Positions 44,882-53,964 of a stretch of 64,000 bases of DNA are shown in pieces. A model generated the notes under the pieces. The model was not told the DNA's origin, made no database searches, and was given only the letters and a program-made list of their open reading frames with translations. Numbering within the stretch: position 1 is the first letter of the stretch; each line of letters opens with the position of its first letter. Source of the DNA: Venatoribacter cucullus (GTDB lineage: Bacteria > Pseudomonadota > Gammaproteobacteria > Pseudomonadales > Oceanobacteraceae); the NCBI RefSeq assembly GCF_016132445.1, contig NZ_CP046056.1:2225501-2289500 (forward strand), in the 5' to 3' direction. Both the position numbers and the translations under genes were made by a program.

Positions 44882-46498
44882 ATGTCTGAGACCGAAATGC
44901 TCAGTGCTGCCGAGCGTCTGAAACAGCACTTTTCTTCCCGGGTACTGAATCAGGTCCGGCAGGTAATTGACTTGTGGCGCCAGCTGCCTGGCAGCCAATG
45001 GTCGGCCGAGCGCATGACCGATTTCCGCACCGGTTGTGAAAAATTACAGAAATTTGCCCAGCGTTTTGAAGCCGCCCGTCACGAACAACTGGCCCGCGCC
45101 CTGTTACAGATTCTGCACAGCATTCAGCCTGGCCGCAGCCCCGACAGCGCCCAGCTGGAGCAGCTGAACAAGCTGATTATTGACCTTAGTAAAACCGCCC
45201 TGCGTCACACCGATGACAAAGCCACCGGCGTACCGATTCCGGAAAAGAAACCCGTGTATGTGGCCCTCAGCCATCAGGACCAGGCCGCATTAATGGCCGA
45301 GCAGATGCAGTATTTCGGCTTACGTCCGGAACTGCAGATCTCGGCCACTGAATTTCAGCAGGCCCTGCAGCGCCGCCACCCTTCGGTGCTGGTAATTGAC
45401 CATGATTTCGGCGGCCCCCAACAAGGTGTCGCGCTGGTGCAGCAGCTGCAACAAAGCCGCGAAAATCCGTTACCGGTACTCTTCACTTACAGCGGTAACG
45501 AACGGCCGGCACTGGCCGAACAGTTGCAGATGATGCGTTGCGGCGGCGTGGGTATTTATAACGAAACCGACGTCCACAGCCTGATTGGTCAGCTGGAATC
45601 CCTGCTCGACGTTATTCCTGAGTCCCCCTACAAAGTACTGGTTATTGACGATTCCCGCGCCCAGTCACAACACACCAGCAATGTGCTGAACAAGGCCGGT
45701 ATGCTCACCGAGGTGATCAACGACCCACTCACCGTACTGGATGTGCTCAGTGGCTTTACCCCGGACCTGATTCTGATGGATATGTACATGCCGGGCTGCA
45801 ACGGCATGGAACTGGCCAAGGTGATCCGTCAGCAACGTCAGTACCTGAACCTGCCTATTATCTATTTATCCGGTGAGGAAGACCGCGAACGTCAGCTGGC
45901 CGCCATGGCTGAAGGCGGTGACGATTTCCTGACCAAGCCGGTGGAAAGCAATCACTTGCTCACCACCGTGCGCAACCGCATTGTCCGCGCCCGCCAGCTG
46001 CACCAGCTGATTGCCCGCGACAGCCTCACCGGCCTGCTCAATCACACCCACCTGTTGGGGGCCTTGCAGGAAGCCATGCGCCGTAATACCGACCGGCCGC
46101 TGACCTTTGTGATGGTGGACATCGACCACTTCAAACAGGTGAACGATACCCATGGTCACCCGGTCGGTGACCTGGTAATCCGCAACCTGTCGCTGTTTTT
46201 ACGCCAGCGCCTGCGCAAATCGGACCCCATCGGCCGTTACGGCGGTGAAGAATTTGCCGTGATCCTGCCCGACGCTGACGAAGCTCAGGCCATCAGCATC
46301 ATGGACGATATCCGCGCCGGCTTTGCCAACCTGCTGCACGATGGCAAAAGCCTGCGCGTCAGCTTTTCCTGTGGCGTAGCGCAATGGCAGGGCGAAAGCC
46401 TGAGCGAACTGGTCTCGTCCGCTGATCAGGCGCTGTATCAGGCCAAGCATCAGGGCCGCAATCAGGTCGTCGGCGCCAGCAGCCTGCCCAGCCACTAA
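44882..46498 (+). CDS. Response-regulator diguanylate cyclase (REC-REC-GGDEF)
   Basis: 538 residues. A helical N-terminal region (about 1-110) is followed by a first receiver domain (about 122-240, VLVIDHDFGG, partly degenerate), a second receiver (about 250-370, VLVIDDS, LILMDMYMPGCNG with the acceptor Asp, LSGEE, TKP) and a GGDEF domain with an intact GGEEF and an RxxD inhibitory site (RKSD) upstream, so it should make c-di-GMP. It is divergent from lapGD, whose receptor reads that signal. The cognate kinase is not adjacent. Confidence 0.93.
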   Translation: MSETEMLSAAERLKQHFSSRVLNQVRQVIDLWRQLPGSQWSAERMTDFRTGCEKLQKFAQRFEAARHEQLARALLQILHSIQPGRSPDSAQLEQLNKLIIDLSKTALRHTDDKATGVPIPEKKPVYVALSHQDQAALMAEQMQYFGLRPELQISATEFQQALQRRHPSVLVIDHDFGGPQQGVALVQQLQQSRENPLPVLFTYSGNERPALAEQLQMMRCGGVGIYNETDVHSLIGQLESLLDVIPESPYKVLVIDDSRAQSQHTSNVLNKAGMLTEVINDPLTVLDVLSGFTPDLILMDMYMPGCNGMELAKVIRQQRQYLNLPIIYLSGEEDRERQLAAMAEGGDDFLTKPVESNHLLTTVRNRIVRARQLHQLIARDSLTGLLNHTHLLGALQEAMRRNTDRPLTFVMVDIDHFKQVNDTHGHPVGDLVIRNLSLFLRQRLRKSDPIGRYGGEEFAVILPDADEAQAISIMDDIRAGFANLLHDGKSLRVSFSCGVAQWQGESLSELVSSADQALYQAKHQGRNQVVGASSLPSH

Positions 46499-46607
46499 AC
46501 CCAGCCAACAAGGCTGGCCGCTGCTGCGCTGGACGCTGTGCCGCTTTTTCGGCAAACTCGCCCGCTTCTGACTGCAAATCCTTTCCCGACTGCAAGGTAA
46601 TCCCGCT

Positions 46608-47054
46608 ATGGCAGGCATTTTGGTTTTACAGGGGCCGAACCTGAATCTGCTCGGCACCCGCGAGCCGCATATTTACGGCAGCACCACGCTGGCCGATATT
46701 GAACAACGGCTGCAGGCACAAGCGGCGGCGGCGGGCTTCACGCTGGAACAATTCCAGAGTAACGCCGAACACGAGCTGCTGAACCGTATTCATGCCGCCC
46801 GTACCGATGGCACCGCCTTTATCATTATTAACCCGGCCGCCTTTACCCACACCAGCGTGGCGCTGCGCGATGCCCTGGCCGGCGTCGCCATTCCCTTTAT
46901 CGAAGTGCATATTTCCAACGTGCATGCCCGTGAAGCCTTCCGCCAGCATTCGTACCTGTCGGATATTGCCATCGGCGTTATCGCCGGGCTGGGCGTACAG
47001 GGCTACGAACTGGCGTTACAGGCGGCCGTAAAACGCCTGCAGGAGCAAGCATAA
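46608..47054 (+). CDS. aroQ: 3-dehydroquinate dehydratase, type II
   Basis: 148 residues. Third step of the shikimate pathway. [21 protein letters not shown] contains the catalytic Tyr loop; [17 protein letters not shown] and [18 protein letters not shown] are classic, with the catalytic His. The stop codon shares a base with prmA (TAATG). In most relatives accB and accC lie between aroQ and prmA; here they are missing. Confidence 0.96.
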   Translation: MAGILVLQGPNLNLLGTREPHIYGSTTLADIEQRLQAQAAAAGFTLEQFQSNAEHELLNRIHAARTDGTAFIIINPAAFTHTSVALRDALAGVAIPFIEVHISNVHAREAFRQHSYLSDIAIGVIAGLGVQGYELALQAAVKRLQEQA

Positions 47055-47944
47055 TGTCGTGGATGCAAGTCCGGTTTCACGCCGGTGCCGACCAGGTCGA
47101 AGCACTGGAAAATGCCTTACTGGCCGTTGGCGCTCTGTCCGTTACCCTGCAGGACGATGCCGACCAGCCCATTCTGGAACCGGAACTGGGTACCACCCCG
47201 ATCTGGGACAACACCCAGGTTATCGGCCTGTTTGAAGCCAGCCGTAACAGCCACGAGCTGCTGCAGGAAATTAATGCAGCGTTTCAGGCCGAAGGCGGCA
47301 ACGAGCTACCGCGCCATAAAACCGAACTGGTAGAAGACAAAGACTGGGTACGGGCGTGGATGGATGACTACCACCCCATGCCGTTCGGCAAGCGTTTATG
47401 GGTATGCCCCAGCTGGCGGGAACCGCCGCAGCCGGACGCGGTCAATCTGCTGCTCGATCCGGGCCTGGCCTTTGGTACCGGCACCCACCCGACCACGGCG
47501 CTGTGTCTGCGCTACCTCGACCGTGAAGTGCAGGGCAACGAACTGGTGGTGGATTACGGTTGTGGCAGTGGTATTTTGGGCATCGCCGCCCTGCTGCTGG
47601 GCGCGAAACACATGGTCGGCGTGGACATCGACCCGCAGGCCTTAACCGCCACCCGCGATAACGCCGGCCGCAATGGCATTGCCGACGACCGCTATGAAAT
47701 TTATTTGCCGGCCGATACGCCGGCGGTACAGGGTGATATTACCGTGGCCAATATTCTGGCCGGCCCGCTGACCGAACTGGGGCCGCATATTGCCGGCCTT
47801 ACCCGTCAGGGCGGTAAACTGGCGTTGTCCGGCCTGCTGGCCGAGCAGGCTGAAGAAGTGTCGGCCTGCTACAGCCAGTGGTTCGATATGGCCCCGGCTC
47901 AGCAACAGGATGACTGGGTTATTCTTACAGGGATTAAACGCTAA
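47054..47944 (+). CDS. prmA: Ribosomal protein L11 methyltransferase
   Basis: 296 residues. Trimethylates L11 using SAM. N-terminal L11-recognition domain (about 1-60), linker, then the methyltransferase domain with LLLDPGLAFGTGTHPTTALCL and VDYGCGSGILGIAALLLGA, and NILAGPL as the NxxxxPL-like motif. Translationally coupled to aroQ. Confidence 0.96.
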   Translation: MSWMQVRFHAGADQVEALENALLAVGALSVTLQDDADQPILEPELGTTPIWDNTQVIGLFEASRNSHELLQEINAAFQAEGGNELPRHKTELVEDKDWVRAWMDDYHPMPFGKRLWVCPSWREPPQPDAVNLLLDPGLAFGTGTHPTTALCLRYLDREVQGNELVVDYGCGSGILGIAALLLGAKHMVGVDIDPQALTATRDNAGRNGIADDRYEIYLPADTPAVQGDITVANILAGPLTELGPHIAGLTRQGGKLALSGLLAEQAEEVSACYSQWFDMAPAQQQDDWVILTGIKR

Positions 47945-47953
47945 GGATTGTTC

Positions 47954-49255
47954 ATGGCCGTACACGTTACCCGCTGCCCCCATTGTCAGACCAGCTTTCG
48001 CGTCCGCGACGAGCATCTGAGTGCTGCCCGCGGCATGGTGCGGTGCGGCTCCTGCCTGCAGGTATTCAAAGCGGCTGAGCACTTTATTGATGGCGACGCA
48101 GCACCAGCCGCCGCCAAAACACTGGTAAAAGCACCCGCGACAGCCGCGCAGCCGGCCAGACAACCGGCACCGCCAAAACCTGCCGCGGTAAAACCGCCCG
48201 CCCCTGCCGACGATGACGACGATTTCGGTCTGATTCACGACAATATGGACGACGAGCCACTACCGGAAAAAATGGCCGATGATCCCTTTGTCGATTTCAA
48301 TCTGCGCACGCCGGAAAAACAACCGCGGCCGGCCCCGCGCTTTGAACTGGAACTGGATGAATCCATTACCAGCCTGCGCAATGCCAGCAGCACCACCCTG
48401 GATTTCGTTGACCCAGAAAAGGCCGGCAAAGGACAGGATGACGACGAAGCCTGGGCCGATGCCCTGCTGCAGGACGACCCGCAGGATGATATTGCCCCGC
48501 CACCCAAGCGCCCGGTGCTGAACGAAGCCGAATTTAACTTTGATCTGCCACCGCCGGAAGAAGATGATTTCCGTGGTTTCCTCGATGACGACGAAGACGA
48601 AGCCGGGCTTGCGGCGACCAAACGCCCCTCAAAAAACACCGGTAAAAACACCAGTTTTGCCCTGAATGGCGATGACGAGCTGACACAACAAGCCCGGGAA
48701 ATTGCCATTCCGGTGCGCAATGTCCCCCGCCTGCAGGCTGAACCGCTGCAGTTTCAGGAACCCACGGCCAATCACCGCCGGCTGCCCTGGGGCTGGCTCA
48801 GCGGCATTGTACTGATGCTGATCATTGCCGCCGCCCAGACCCTGTATTTCCGCTTTGACGACTGGGCGCGCACGCCCCAATGGCGGCCGTTCTACAGCCA
48901 GCTGTGCGCGCAACTGAACTGCACCCTGCCCAAAGTGCAGAACGTCCGCGAAATGAATACCCAGCACCTGGTCGTGCGTGCCCACCCGAAGCTGCAGAAA
49001 GCCCTGATGGTAGATACCCTGCTGCTGAACCGCGCCGATTACGAACAGCCCTTCCCGGATCTGCTGCTGGTATTCAGCGACCTGAACGACCGCGTGGTCG
49101 CCAGCCGCCGCTTTACCCCGGCGCAGTACCTGTCGGGTGAACTGGCCGGCCAGCAGGACATGCCGGTACGCACCCCGGTGCACATTGCCCTGGAACTGGT
49201 CGACCCGGGCCCGGAAGCGGTTAGCTACGCCATCGATTTGCTGGGGAATCAGTAG
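47954..49255 (+). CDS. Zinc-ribbon and DUF3426 membrane protein
   Basis: 433 residues from ATG 47954 (AAGGA 6 bp upstream). N-terminal MJ0042-type zinc ribbon (CPHCQTSFRV ... MVRCGSCLQVF), a long acidic low-complexity region (about 60-260, many Asp/Glu/Pro), one membrane helix (about 281-300) and a C-terminal DUF3426 domain. Function unknown. Conserved between prmA and dusB in pseudomonads and relatives. RNA- or ribosome-linked neighbours do not fix its role. Confidence 0.88.
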   Translation: MAVHVTRCPHCQTSFRVRDEHLSAARGMVRCGSCLQVFKAAEHFIDGDAAPAAAKTLVKAPATAAQPARQPAPPKPAAVKPPAPADDDDDFGLIHDNMDDEPLPEKMADDPFVDFNLRTPEKQPRPAPRFELELDESITSLRNASSTTLDFVDPEKAGKGQDDDEAWADALLQDDPQDDIAPPPKRPVLNEAEFNFDLPPPEEDDFRGFLDDDEDEAGLAATKRPSKNTGKNTSFALNGDDELTQQAREIAIPVRNVPRLQAEPLQFQEPTANHRRLPWGWLSGIVLMLIIAAAQTLYFRFDDWARTPQWRPFYSQLCAQLNCTLPKVQNVREMNTQHLVVRAHPKLQKALMVDTLLLNRADYEQPFPDLLLVFSDLNDRVVASRRFTPAQYLSGELAGQQDMPVRTPVHIALELVDPGPEAVSYAIDLLGNQ

Positions 49256-49261
49256 GGGCGT

Positions 49262-49369
49262 CGCCGTTAAGTGTTAGGCGTTAAGGGTTTGGCGCGCACT
49301 GCAGCAAAAACCCAACGCCCAACGCCCAACGCCCAACGCCCAACGCCCAACGCCCAACGCCCAACGAAC
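49262..49369. repeat. Heptad-arm inverted element, copy 4, with seven perfect AACGCCC units
   Basis: Left arm CGCCGTT, AAGTGTT, AGGCGTT, AAGGGTT (49262-49289). The 24-bp centre contains GGCGCGCACTGCAGC. The right arm is AACGCCC seven times without a change (49314-49362), then AACGAAC. The expanded arm shows recent slippage. It lies between the DUF3426 gene and dusB and may affect dusB-fis expression. Confidence 0.88.
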
Positions 49370-49459
49370 ATTTTCCCCCTTTATTCCGAAGGGGGTTATG
49401 AGTATCATACCGCGCCTTAACCGCAGCACATTTTTTAACCAGATCTCACCCGAATTCTT

Positions 49460-50446
49460 ATGCCCGCAATTGGCCCCTACACACTACCCAATCCCGTAGT
49501 TCTGGCGCCGATGGCCGGGGTTACCGATCTGCCGTTCCGGCGCTTATGCCGGCAACTGGGCGCCGGTCTGGTGGTGGGTGAAATGGTGTCGGCCAGCGCC
49601 GATACCCGCAACACCCGCAAATCACAGCTGCGTATGAACCATGAGGGCGAGCCCGAGCCTATCGCCGTACAGATCGTCGGTGGTGACCCGGAAATTATGG
49701 CCGCCGGTGCGGTTTTTAACGTACAGAACGGCGCCCAGATCATCGACATCAACATGGGTTGCCCGGCCAAAAAAGTGTGCAACAAAGCGGCCGGTTCGGC
49801 GCTGATGAAAGACGAAGGCCTGGTACGCGAAATTCTGCAGGCCGTGGTGGCCGCCGTGGATGTACCGGTATCGCTGAAAATCCGTACCGGCTGGGATCCG
49901 GACCACCGCAATGGTCCGCGCATTGCCCGTATTGCTGAAGATGCCGGCATTGTGTCGCTGGCGGTGCATGGCCGCACCCGCGCCTGTGGTTACGGCAACA
50001 CGGTGGAATACGACACCATTCGTACCATTAAACAGAGCGTTGGTATTCCGGTGTTCGCCAATGGCGACATCACCAGTGCCGAAAAAGCCGTCGCCGTTAT
50101 GCAATACACCGGGGCCGATGGCGTATTAATCGGCCGCGCCGCCCAGGGGCGGCCGTGGATCTTCCGCGAAGTGGCACATTATCTGGCCACCGGCGAACAA
50201 CTGCCGCCGCCATCACTGGCCGAGGTAGAGCAGATTCTGCTGTCACACCTGCAGGGTTTGTATGAATTTTACGGTGAGTTTCTGGGTGTCCGCATTGCCC
50301 GCAAACACACCGGCTGGTACCTGGCGCAGCAAGGTGATACCGGCTTCCGCAGCCGCTTTAACCCGCTCGACAGCGCCGCCGCCCAACTGGCCGCCGTACA
50401 GGCATTTTTTAAGGACGCTATCCGCAGCAAGGAGTTAGCCGCATGA
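49460..50446 (+). CDS. dusB: tRNA-dihydrouridine synthase B
   Basis: 328 residues. FMN-dependent reduction of U17 in t[21 protein letters not shown], then [20 protein letters not shown] with the catalytic Cys, [10 protein letters not shown] and ANGDITS. Overlaps fis by 4 bp; dusB-fis is the classic operon, and fis expression depends on it. Confidence 0.96.
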   Translation: MPAIGPYTLPNPVVLAPMAGVTDLPFRRLCRQLGAGLVVGEMVSASADTRNTRKSQLRMNHEGEPEPIAVQIVGGDPEIMAAGAVFNVQNGAQIIDINMGCPAKKVCNKAAGSALMKDEGLVREILQAVVAAVDVPVSLKIRTGWDPDHRNGPRIARIAEDAGIVSLAVHGRTRACGYGNTVEYDTIRTIKQSVGIPVFANGDITSAEKAVAVMQYTGADGVLIGRAAQGRPWIFREVAHYLATGEQLPPPSLAEVEQILLSHLQGLYEFYGEFLGVRIARKHTGWYLAQQGDTGFRSRFNPLDSAAAQLAAVQAFFKDAIRSKELAA

Positions 50447-50790
50447 ACACCAAGCTTTTAGAAACCGATTTTATGAACACCGACGTTATCGATAGAAGGA
50501 TGGTTGACACTGTGAGCGATTCAGCAGACCTGCAGCAATTTCTGCGCGCCCCGTTAGAACCCACGCAAACCCTGCGTGACAGTGTGGAAAAAGCACTGCA
50601 GAACTACTTTGATCAGCTGGATGGTCAGTCCGTGGTGGATATTTACGACATGGTCCTGTCCGAGGTGGAAGCCCCGCTGCTGGAAACCGTGATGAAATAT
50701 ACCCGCGACAACCAGACCAAGGCCTCACTGGTGCTGGGCCTGAACCGCGGTACGCTGCGTAAAAAGCTGAAACAGTACGGCATGCTGTAA
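50443..50790 (+). CDS. fis: DNA-binding protein Fis
   Basis: 115 residues if started at the ATGA overlap with dusB; in-frame ATGs at codons 11 and 20 would give 105 or 96, nearer the 98 of E. coli. Nucleoid protein bending DNA and regulating rRNA and many genes. Core LPLxTV-type helices then the helix-turn-helix [26 protein letters not shown] at the C-terminus, highly conserved. purH follows. Confidence 0.95.
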   Translation: MNTKLLETDFMNTDVIDRRMVDTVSDSADLQQFLRAPLEPTQTLRDSVEKALQNYFDQLDGQSVVDIYDMVLSEVEAPLLETVMKYTRDNQTKASLVLGLNRGTLRKKLKQYGML

Positions 50791-50858
50791 GCCTGCGGGC
50801 CAGCACCGGCGGCCCTGTGCCGCTTTTTCTTTTTTCATTGACGACAGAAAGCGACCCT

Positions 50859-52490
50859 ATGAGCACTCACATTCCTGCCAACGAAAAACCGGTTGATATT
50901 ACTCCGGTACGCCGCGCCCTGATCAGCGTGTCTGACAAAACCGGCATCGTCGACTTCGCCCGTGCCCTGCACGCCGCCGGCGTGGAAATCCTGTCCACTG
51001 GCGGTACTTATAAGCTGCTGATCGACAATAAGATTCCCGCCATAGAAGTGTCTGACTACACCGGTTTTCCGGAAATGATGGATGGCCGGGTAAAAACCCT
51101 GCACCCGAAAATTCACGGTGGTGTGCTGGGTCGTCGTGGTCAGGACGATGCGGTAATGGCCGAACACGGTATCAACCCCATTGATCTGGTGGTGGTCAAC
51201 CTGTACCCGTTCGCCGCCACCGTGGCCAAGCCTGACTGCCACCTGGCACTGGCGATTGAAAACATCGACATCGGTGGCCCCACCATGGTGCGCTCCGCCG
51301 CCAAGAACCACGCCTACGTGGGCATTGTGGTGAACACCGCCGACTACGCGCTGGTGCTGAACGACCTGCAGGCGCACAACGGTCTGCGCTACAAAACCCG
51401 CTTCAACCTGGCCTTGAAAGCCTTTGAACACACTTCCGCTTACGACGGCATGATCGCCAACTACCTGGGCACCATTGACCAGTCTGCGGAAGAACTGAGC
51501 ACCGACAACCGTCTGGCGTTCCCGCAGACCTTCAACAGCCAGTTCATCAAAGCGCAGGACATGCGTTACGGCGAAAACCCGCATCAGCACGCGGCGTTTT
51601 ACGTGGAAGCCAACCCGGTTGAAGCCTCGATTGCTACCGCCAAACAGTTGCAGGGCAAAGAACTGTCGTACAACAACGTGGCCGACACCGACGCCGCGCT
51701 GGAATGCGTAAAATCCTTTACCAAACCGGCCTGTGTGATCGTGAAGCACGCCAACCCCTGCGGCGTGGCCGTGGTACCGGAAGACGACGGCGGCATCCGC
51801 AAAGCCTACGATCTGGCCTACGCCACCGACAGCGAATCCGCCTTTGGCGGCATCATCGCCTTTAACCGTGAGCTGGACGCCGAAACGGCCAAAGCCATTG
51901 TTGACCGTCAGTTTGTGGAAGTGATCATTGCACCGAAAGTCAGCCCGGAGGCTGCCGATGTGGTCGCCGCCAAGCAGAACGTGCGTTTGCTCGAATGCGG
52001 CCAGTGGCCAGCCGAGCGTAGCGCCGGGTTTGATTACAAGCGCGTCAACGGCGGTTTGCTGGTGCAGGACCGTGACAACGGTATGATCAGCGAAGCTGAC
52101 CTGAAAGTGGTGACCAAACGCGCCCCCACCGAAGCCGAACTGCACGACCTGATCTTCGCCTGGAAAGTGGCCAAGTTCGTGAAGTCCAACGCCATTGTGT
52201 ACGCCAAAAACCGTCAGACCGTGGGCGTCGGCGCCGGCCAGATGAGCCGCGTCAACTCCGCCCGTATTGCGGCCATTAAAGCCGAACACGCCGGTCTGGC
52301 CGTGGAAGGTGCGGTAATGGCGTCGGACGCCTTCTTCCCGTTCCGCGATGGCATCGACAACGCCGCGAAAAATGGCATTAAAGCCATTATTCAGCCGGGC
52401 GGTTCGATCCGCGATGAAGAAGTGATTGCGGCGGCCGATGAGGCCGGAATCGCAATGGTGTTTACCAACATGCGCCACTTCCGCCACTAA
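50859..52490 (+). CDS. purH: Bifunctional AICAR formyltransferase / IMP cyclohydrolase
   Basis: 543 residues from ATG 50859. The last two steps of purine synthesis. N-terminal cyclohydrolase of the MGS fold ([34 protein letters not shown]), C-terminal formyltransferase with [10 protein letters not shown] and [12 protein letters not shown]. Length normal (about 525-530 in relatives, slightly longer N-terminus here). A G/C stem followed by T-rich sequence near 50808-50832 may end the fis transcript. purD follows after a repeat element. Confidence 0.96.
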   Translation: MSTHIPANEKPVDITPVRRALISVSDKTGIVDFARALHAAGVEILSTGGTYKLLIDNKIPAIEVSDYTGFPEMMDGRVKTLHPKIHGGVLGRRGQDDAVMAEHGINPIDLVVVNLYPFAATVAKPDCHLALAIENIDIGGPTMVRSAAKNHAYVGIVVNTADYALVLNDLQAHNGLRYKTRFNLALKAFEHTSAYDGMIANYLGTIDQSAEELSTDNRLAFPQTFNSQFIKAQDMRYGENPHQHAAFYVEANPVEASIATAKQLQGKELSYNNVADTDAALECVKSFTKPACVIVKHANPCGVAVVPEDDGGIRKAYDLAYATDSESAFGGIIAFNRELDAETAKAIVDRQFVEVIIAPKVSPEAADVVAAKQNVRLLECGQWPAERSAGFDYKRVNGGLLVQDRDNGMISEADLKVVTKRAPTEAELHDLIFAWKVAKFVKSNAIVYAKNRQTVGVGAGQMSRVNSARIAAIKAEHAGLAVEGAVMASDAFFPFRDGIDNAAKNGIKAIIQPGGSIRDEEVIAAADEAGIAMVFTNMRHFRH

Positions 52491-52564
52491 GCTTTTCGGA
52501 GCTGCTGCGCTTGGGCTGGCGGCGTTAAAAATTCCTTCGGGATGCTCATGTAGATTAATGGCAA

Positions 52565-52632
52565 TAACGTTGGGCGTTCTGCGGGCACATCAGCGCAGGC
52601 GATGAACACTGAACGTGGAACGTTGAACGATT
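52565..52632. repeat. Heptad-arm inverted element, copy 5 (degenerate)
   Basis: Left arm of two clear units (TAACGTT, GGGCGTT, 52565-52578), a 26-bp centre containing GCGGGCAC, and a right arm of four 7-bp units AACACTG, AACGTGG, AACGTTG, AACGATT (52605-52632) in perfect phase. It ends 15 bp before purD and covers the likely purD leader. Confidence 0.65.
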
Positions 52633-52647
52633 AAACAGGTACCGATT

Positions 52648-53940
52648 ATGAAAGTGTTAATTATTGGCAGTGGTGGTCGCGAACACGCTCTGGCCTGGAA
52701 GGCCTTGCAATCGCCGCTGGTTGAGAAAGTATTCGTCGCGCCCGGCAACGCCGGCACCGCTATTGAAGCCGGTGTGGAAAACGTTGCCATCGATGTGATG
52801 AACTTCGACGCGCTGGAAGCCTTCGCCAAAGACAACGGCATTGGTTTAACCATCGTCGGCCCCGAAGCGCCACTGGTAGGTGGTATCGTGAACCAGTTTG
52901 AAGCCGCTGGGCTGAAAATTTTTGGCCCGCGTCAGGGCGCGGCGCAGCTGGAGGGTTCCAAAGCCTTCACCAAAGATTTCCTCGCCCGCCATAAAATCCC
53001 GACCGCCGATTACCAGAACTTCACCGAGGTTGAGCCGGCCCTGGCGTACCTGCGTGAAAAAGGCGCACCGATTGTGGTGAAGGCCGATGGTCTGGCCGCC
53101 GGTAAAGGCGTGATCGTGGCCGAAACACTGGAGCAAGCCGAAGACGCCGTAAAAGACATGCTGTCCGGCAACGCCTTTGGTGATGCCGGCTGCCGCGTGG
53201 TAATTGAAGAATTCCTCGCCGGCGAAGAAGCCTCTTTCATCGTCATGGTCGATGGCAAAAACGTGCTGCCAATGGCCACCAGCCAAGACCACAAGCGCGT
53301 CGGTGATAAAGACACCGGCCCGAATACCGGTGGTATGGGTGCCTATTCCCCGGCGCCGGTGGTCACGCAGGAAATTCACGACCGCGTCATGCGCGAGGTC
53401 ATTTACCCAACCGTCAACGGCATGGCCGCCGAAGGCAACGATTACACCGGTTTCCTCTACGCCGGTCTGATGATCGACGCCGCCGGCACCCCGAAAGTGA
53501 TCGAATACAACTGCCGCTTCGGTGACCCGGAAACCCAGCCAATCATGCTGCGTATGCAGTCGGATCTGGTGGCGCATTGCCTGGCCGCACTGGATGGCAA
53601 ACTGGACAGCGAAACTGCCCAGTGGGATCCGCGTCCGTCACTGGGTGTGGTACTGGCGGCGGCCGGTTACCCGGGCGATTACCCGAAGGGTGATGTGATC
53701 AGCCTGCCGGCCACGGAAGCGGAAGGCTGCAAAGTGTTCCACGCCGGTACCCAGCTGAATGCCGCCGGCCAGCCGGTGACCGCCGGTGGCCGTGTGCTGT
53801 GCGCTACCGCACTGGGCAACAGCGTCAGTGAAGCGCAGGCCAAAGCCTATGACCTGATCAAAGGAATCAGCTGGCAGGGCATGTTCTGCCGCTCCGACAT
53901 TGGCTACCGCGCCATTGCCCGCGAGCAGGATAACCACTAA
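52648..53940 (+). CDS. purD: Phosphoribosylamine-glycine ligase
   Basis: 430 residues, normal length. ATP-grasp enzyme making GAR in purine synthesis. MKVLIIGSGGREHALAWK is the N-terminal site; VKADGLAAGKGVIVA and EFLAGEEASFIVMVDG bind ATP; GFLYAGLMIDAAGTPKVIEYNCRFGDPE is the signature. Pairs with purH upstream and the RetS-like gene 24 bp downstream. Confidence 0.96.
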   Translation: MKVLIIGSGGREHALAWKALQSPLVEKVFVAPGNAGTAIEAGVENVAIDVMNFDALEAFAKDNGIGLTIVGPEAPLVGGIVNQFEAAGLKIFGPRQGAAQLEGSKAFTKDFLARHKIPTADYQNFTEVEPALAYLREKGAPIVVKADGLAAGKGVIVAETLEQAEDAVKDMLSGNAFGDAGCRVVIEEFLAGEEASFIVMVDGKNVLPMATSQDHKRVGDKDTGPNTGGMGAYSPAPVVTQEIHDRVMREVIYPTVNGMAAEGNDYTGFLYAGLMIDAAGTPKVIEYNCRFGDPETQPIMLRMQSDLVAHCLAALDGKLDSETAQWDPRPSLGVVLAAAGYPGDYPKGDVISLPATEAEGCKVFHAGTQLNAAGQPVTAGGRVLCATALGNSVSEAQAKAYDLIKGISWQGMFCRSDIGYRAIAREQDNH

Positions 53941-53964
53941 CAGGTTCAGACGGAGATCTCAGGG

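Noticed and set aside
50835-52487. 550-codon open frame antisense to purH
   Set aside because: Same reason: it mirrors purH exactly, is rich in Val/Gly/His and shows no family motif.
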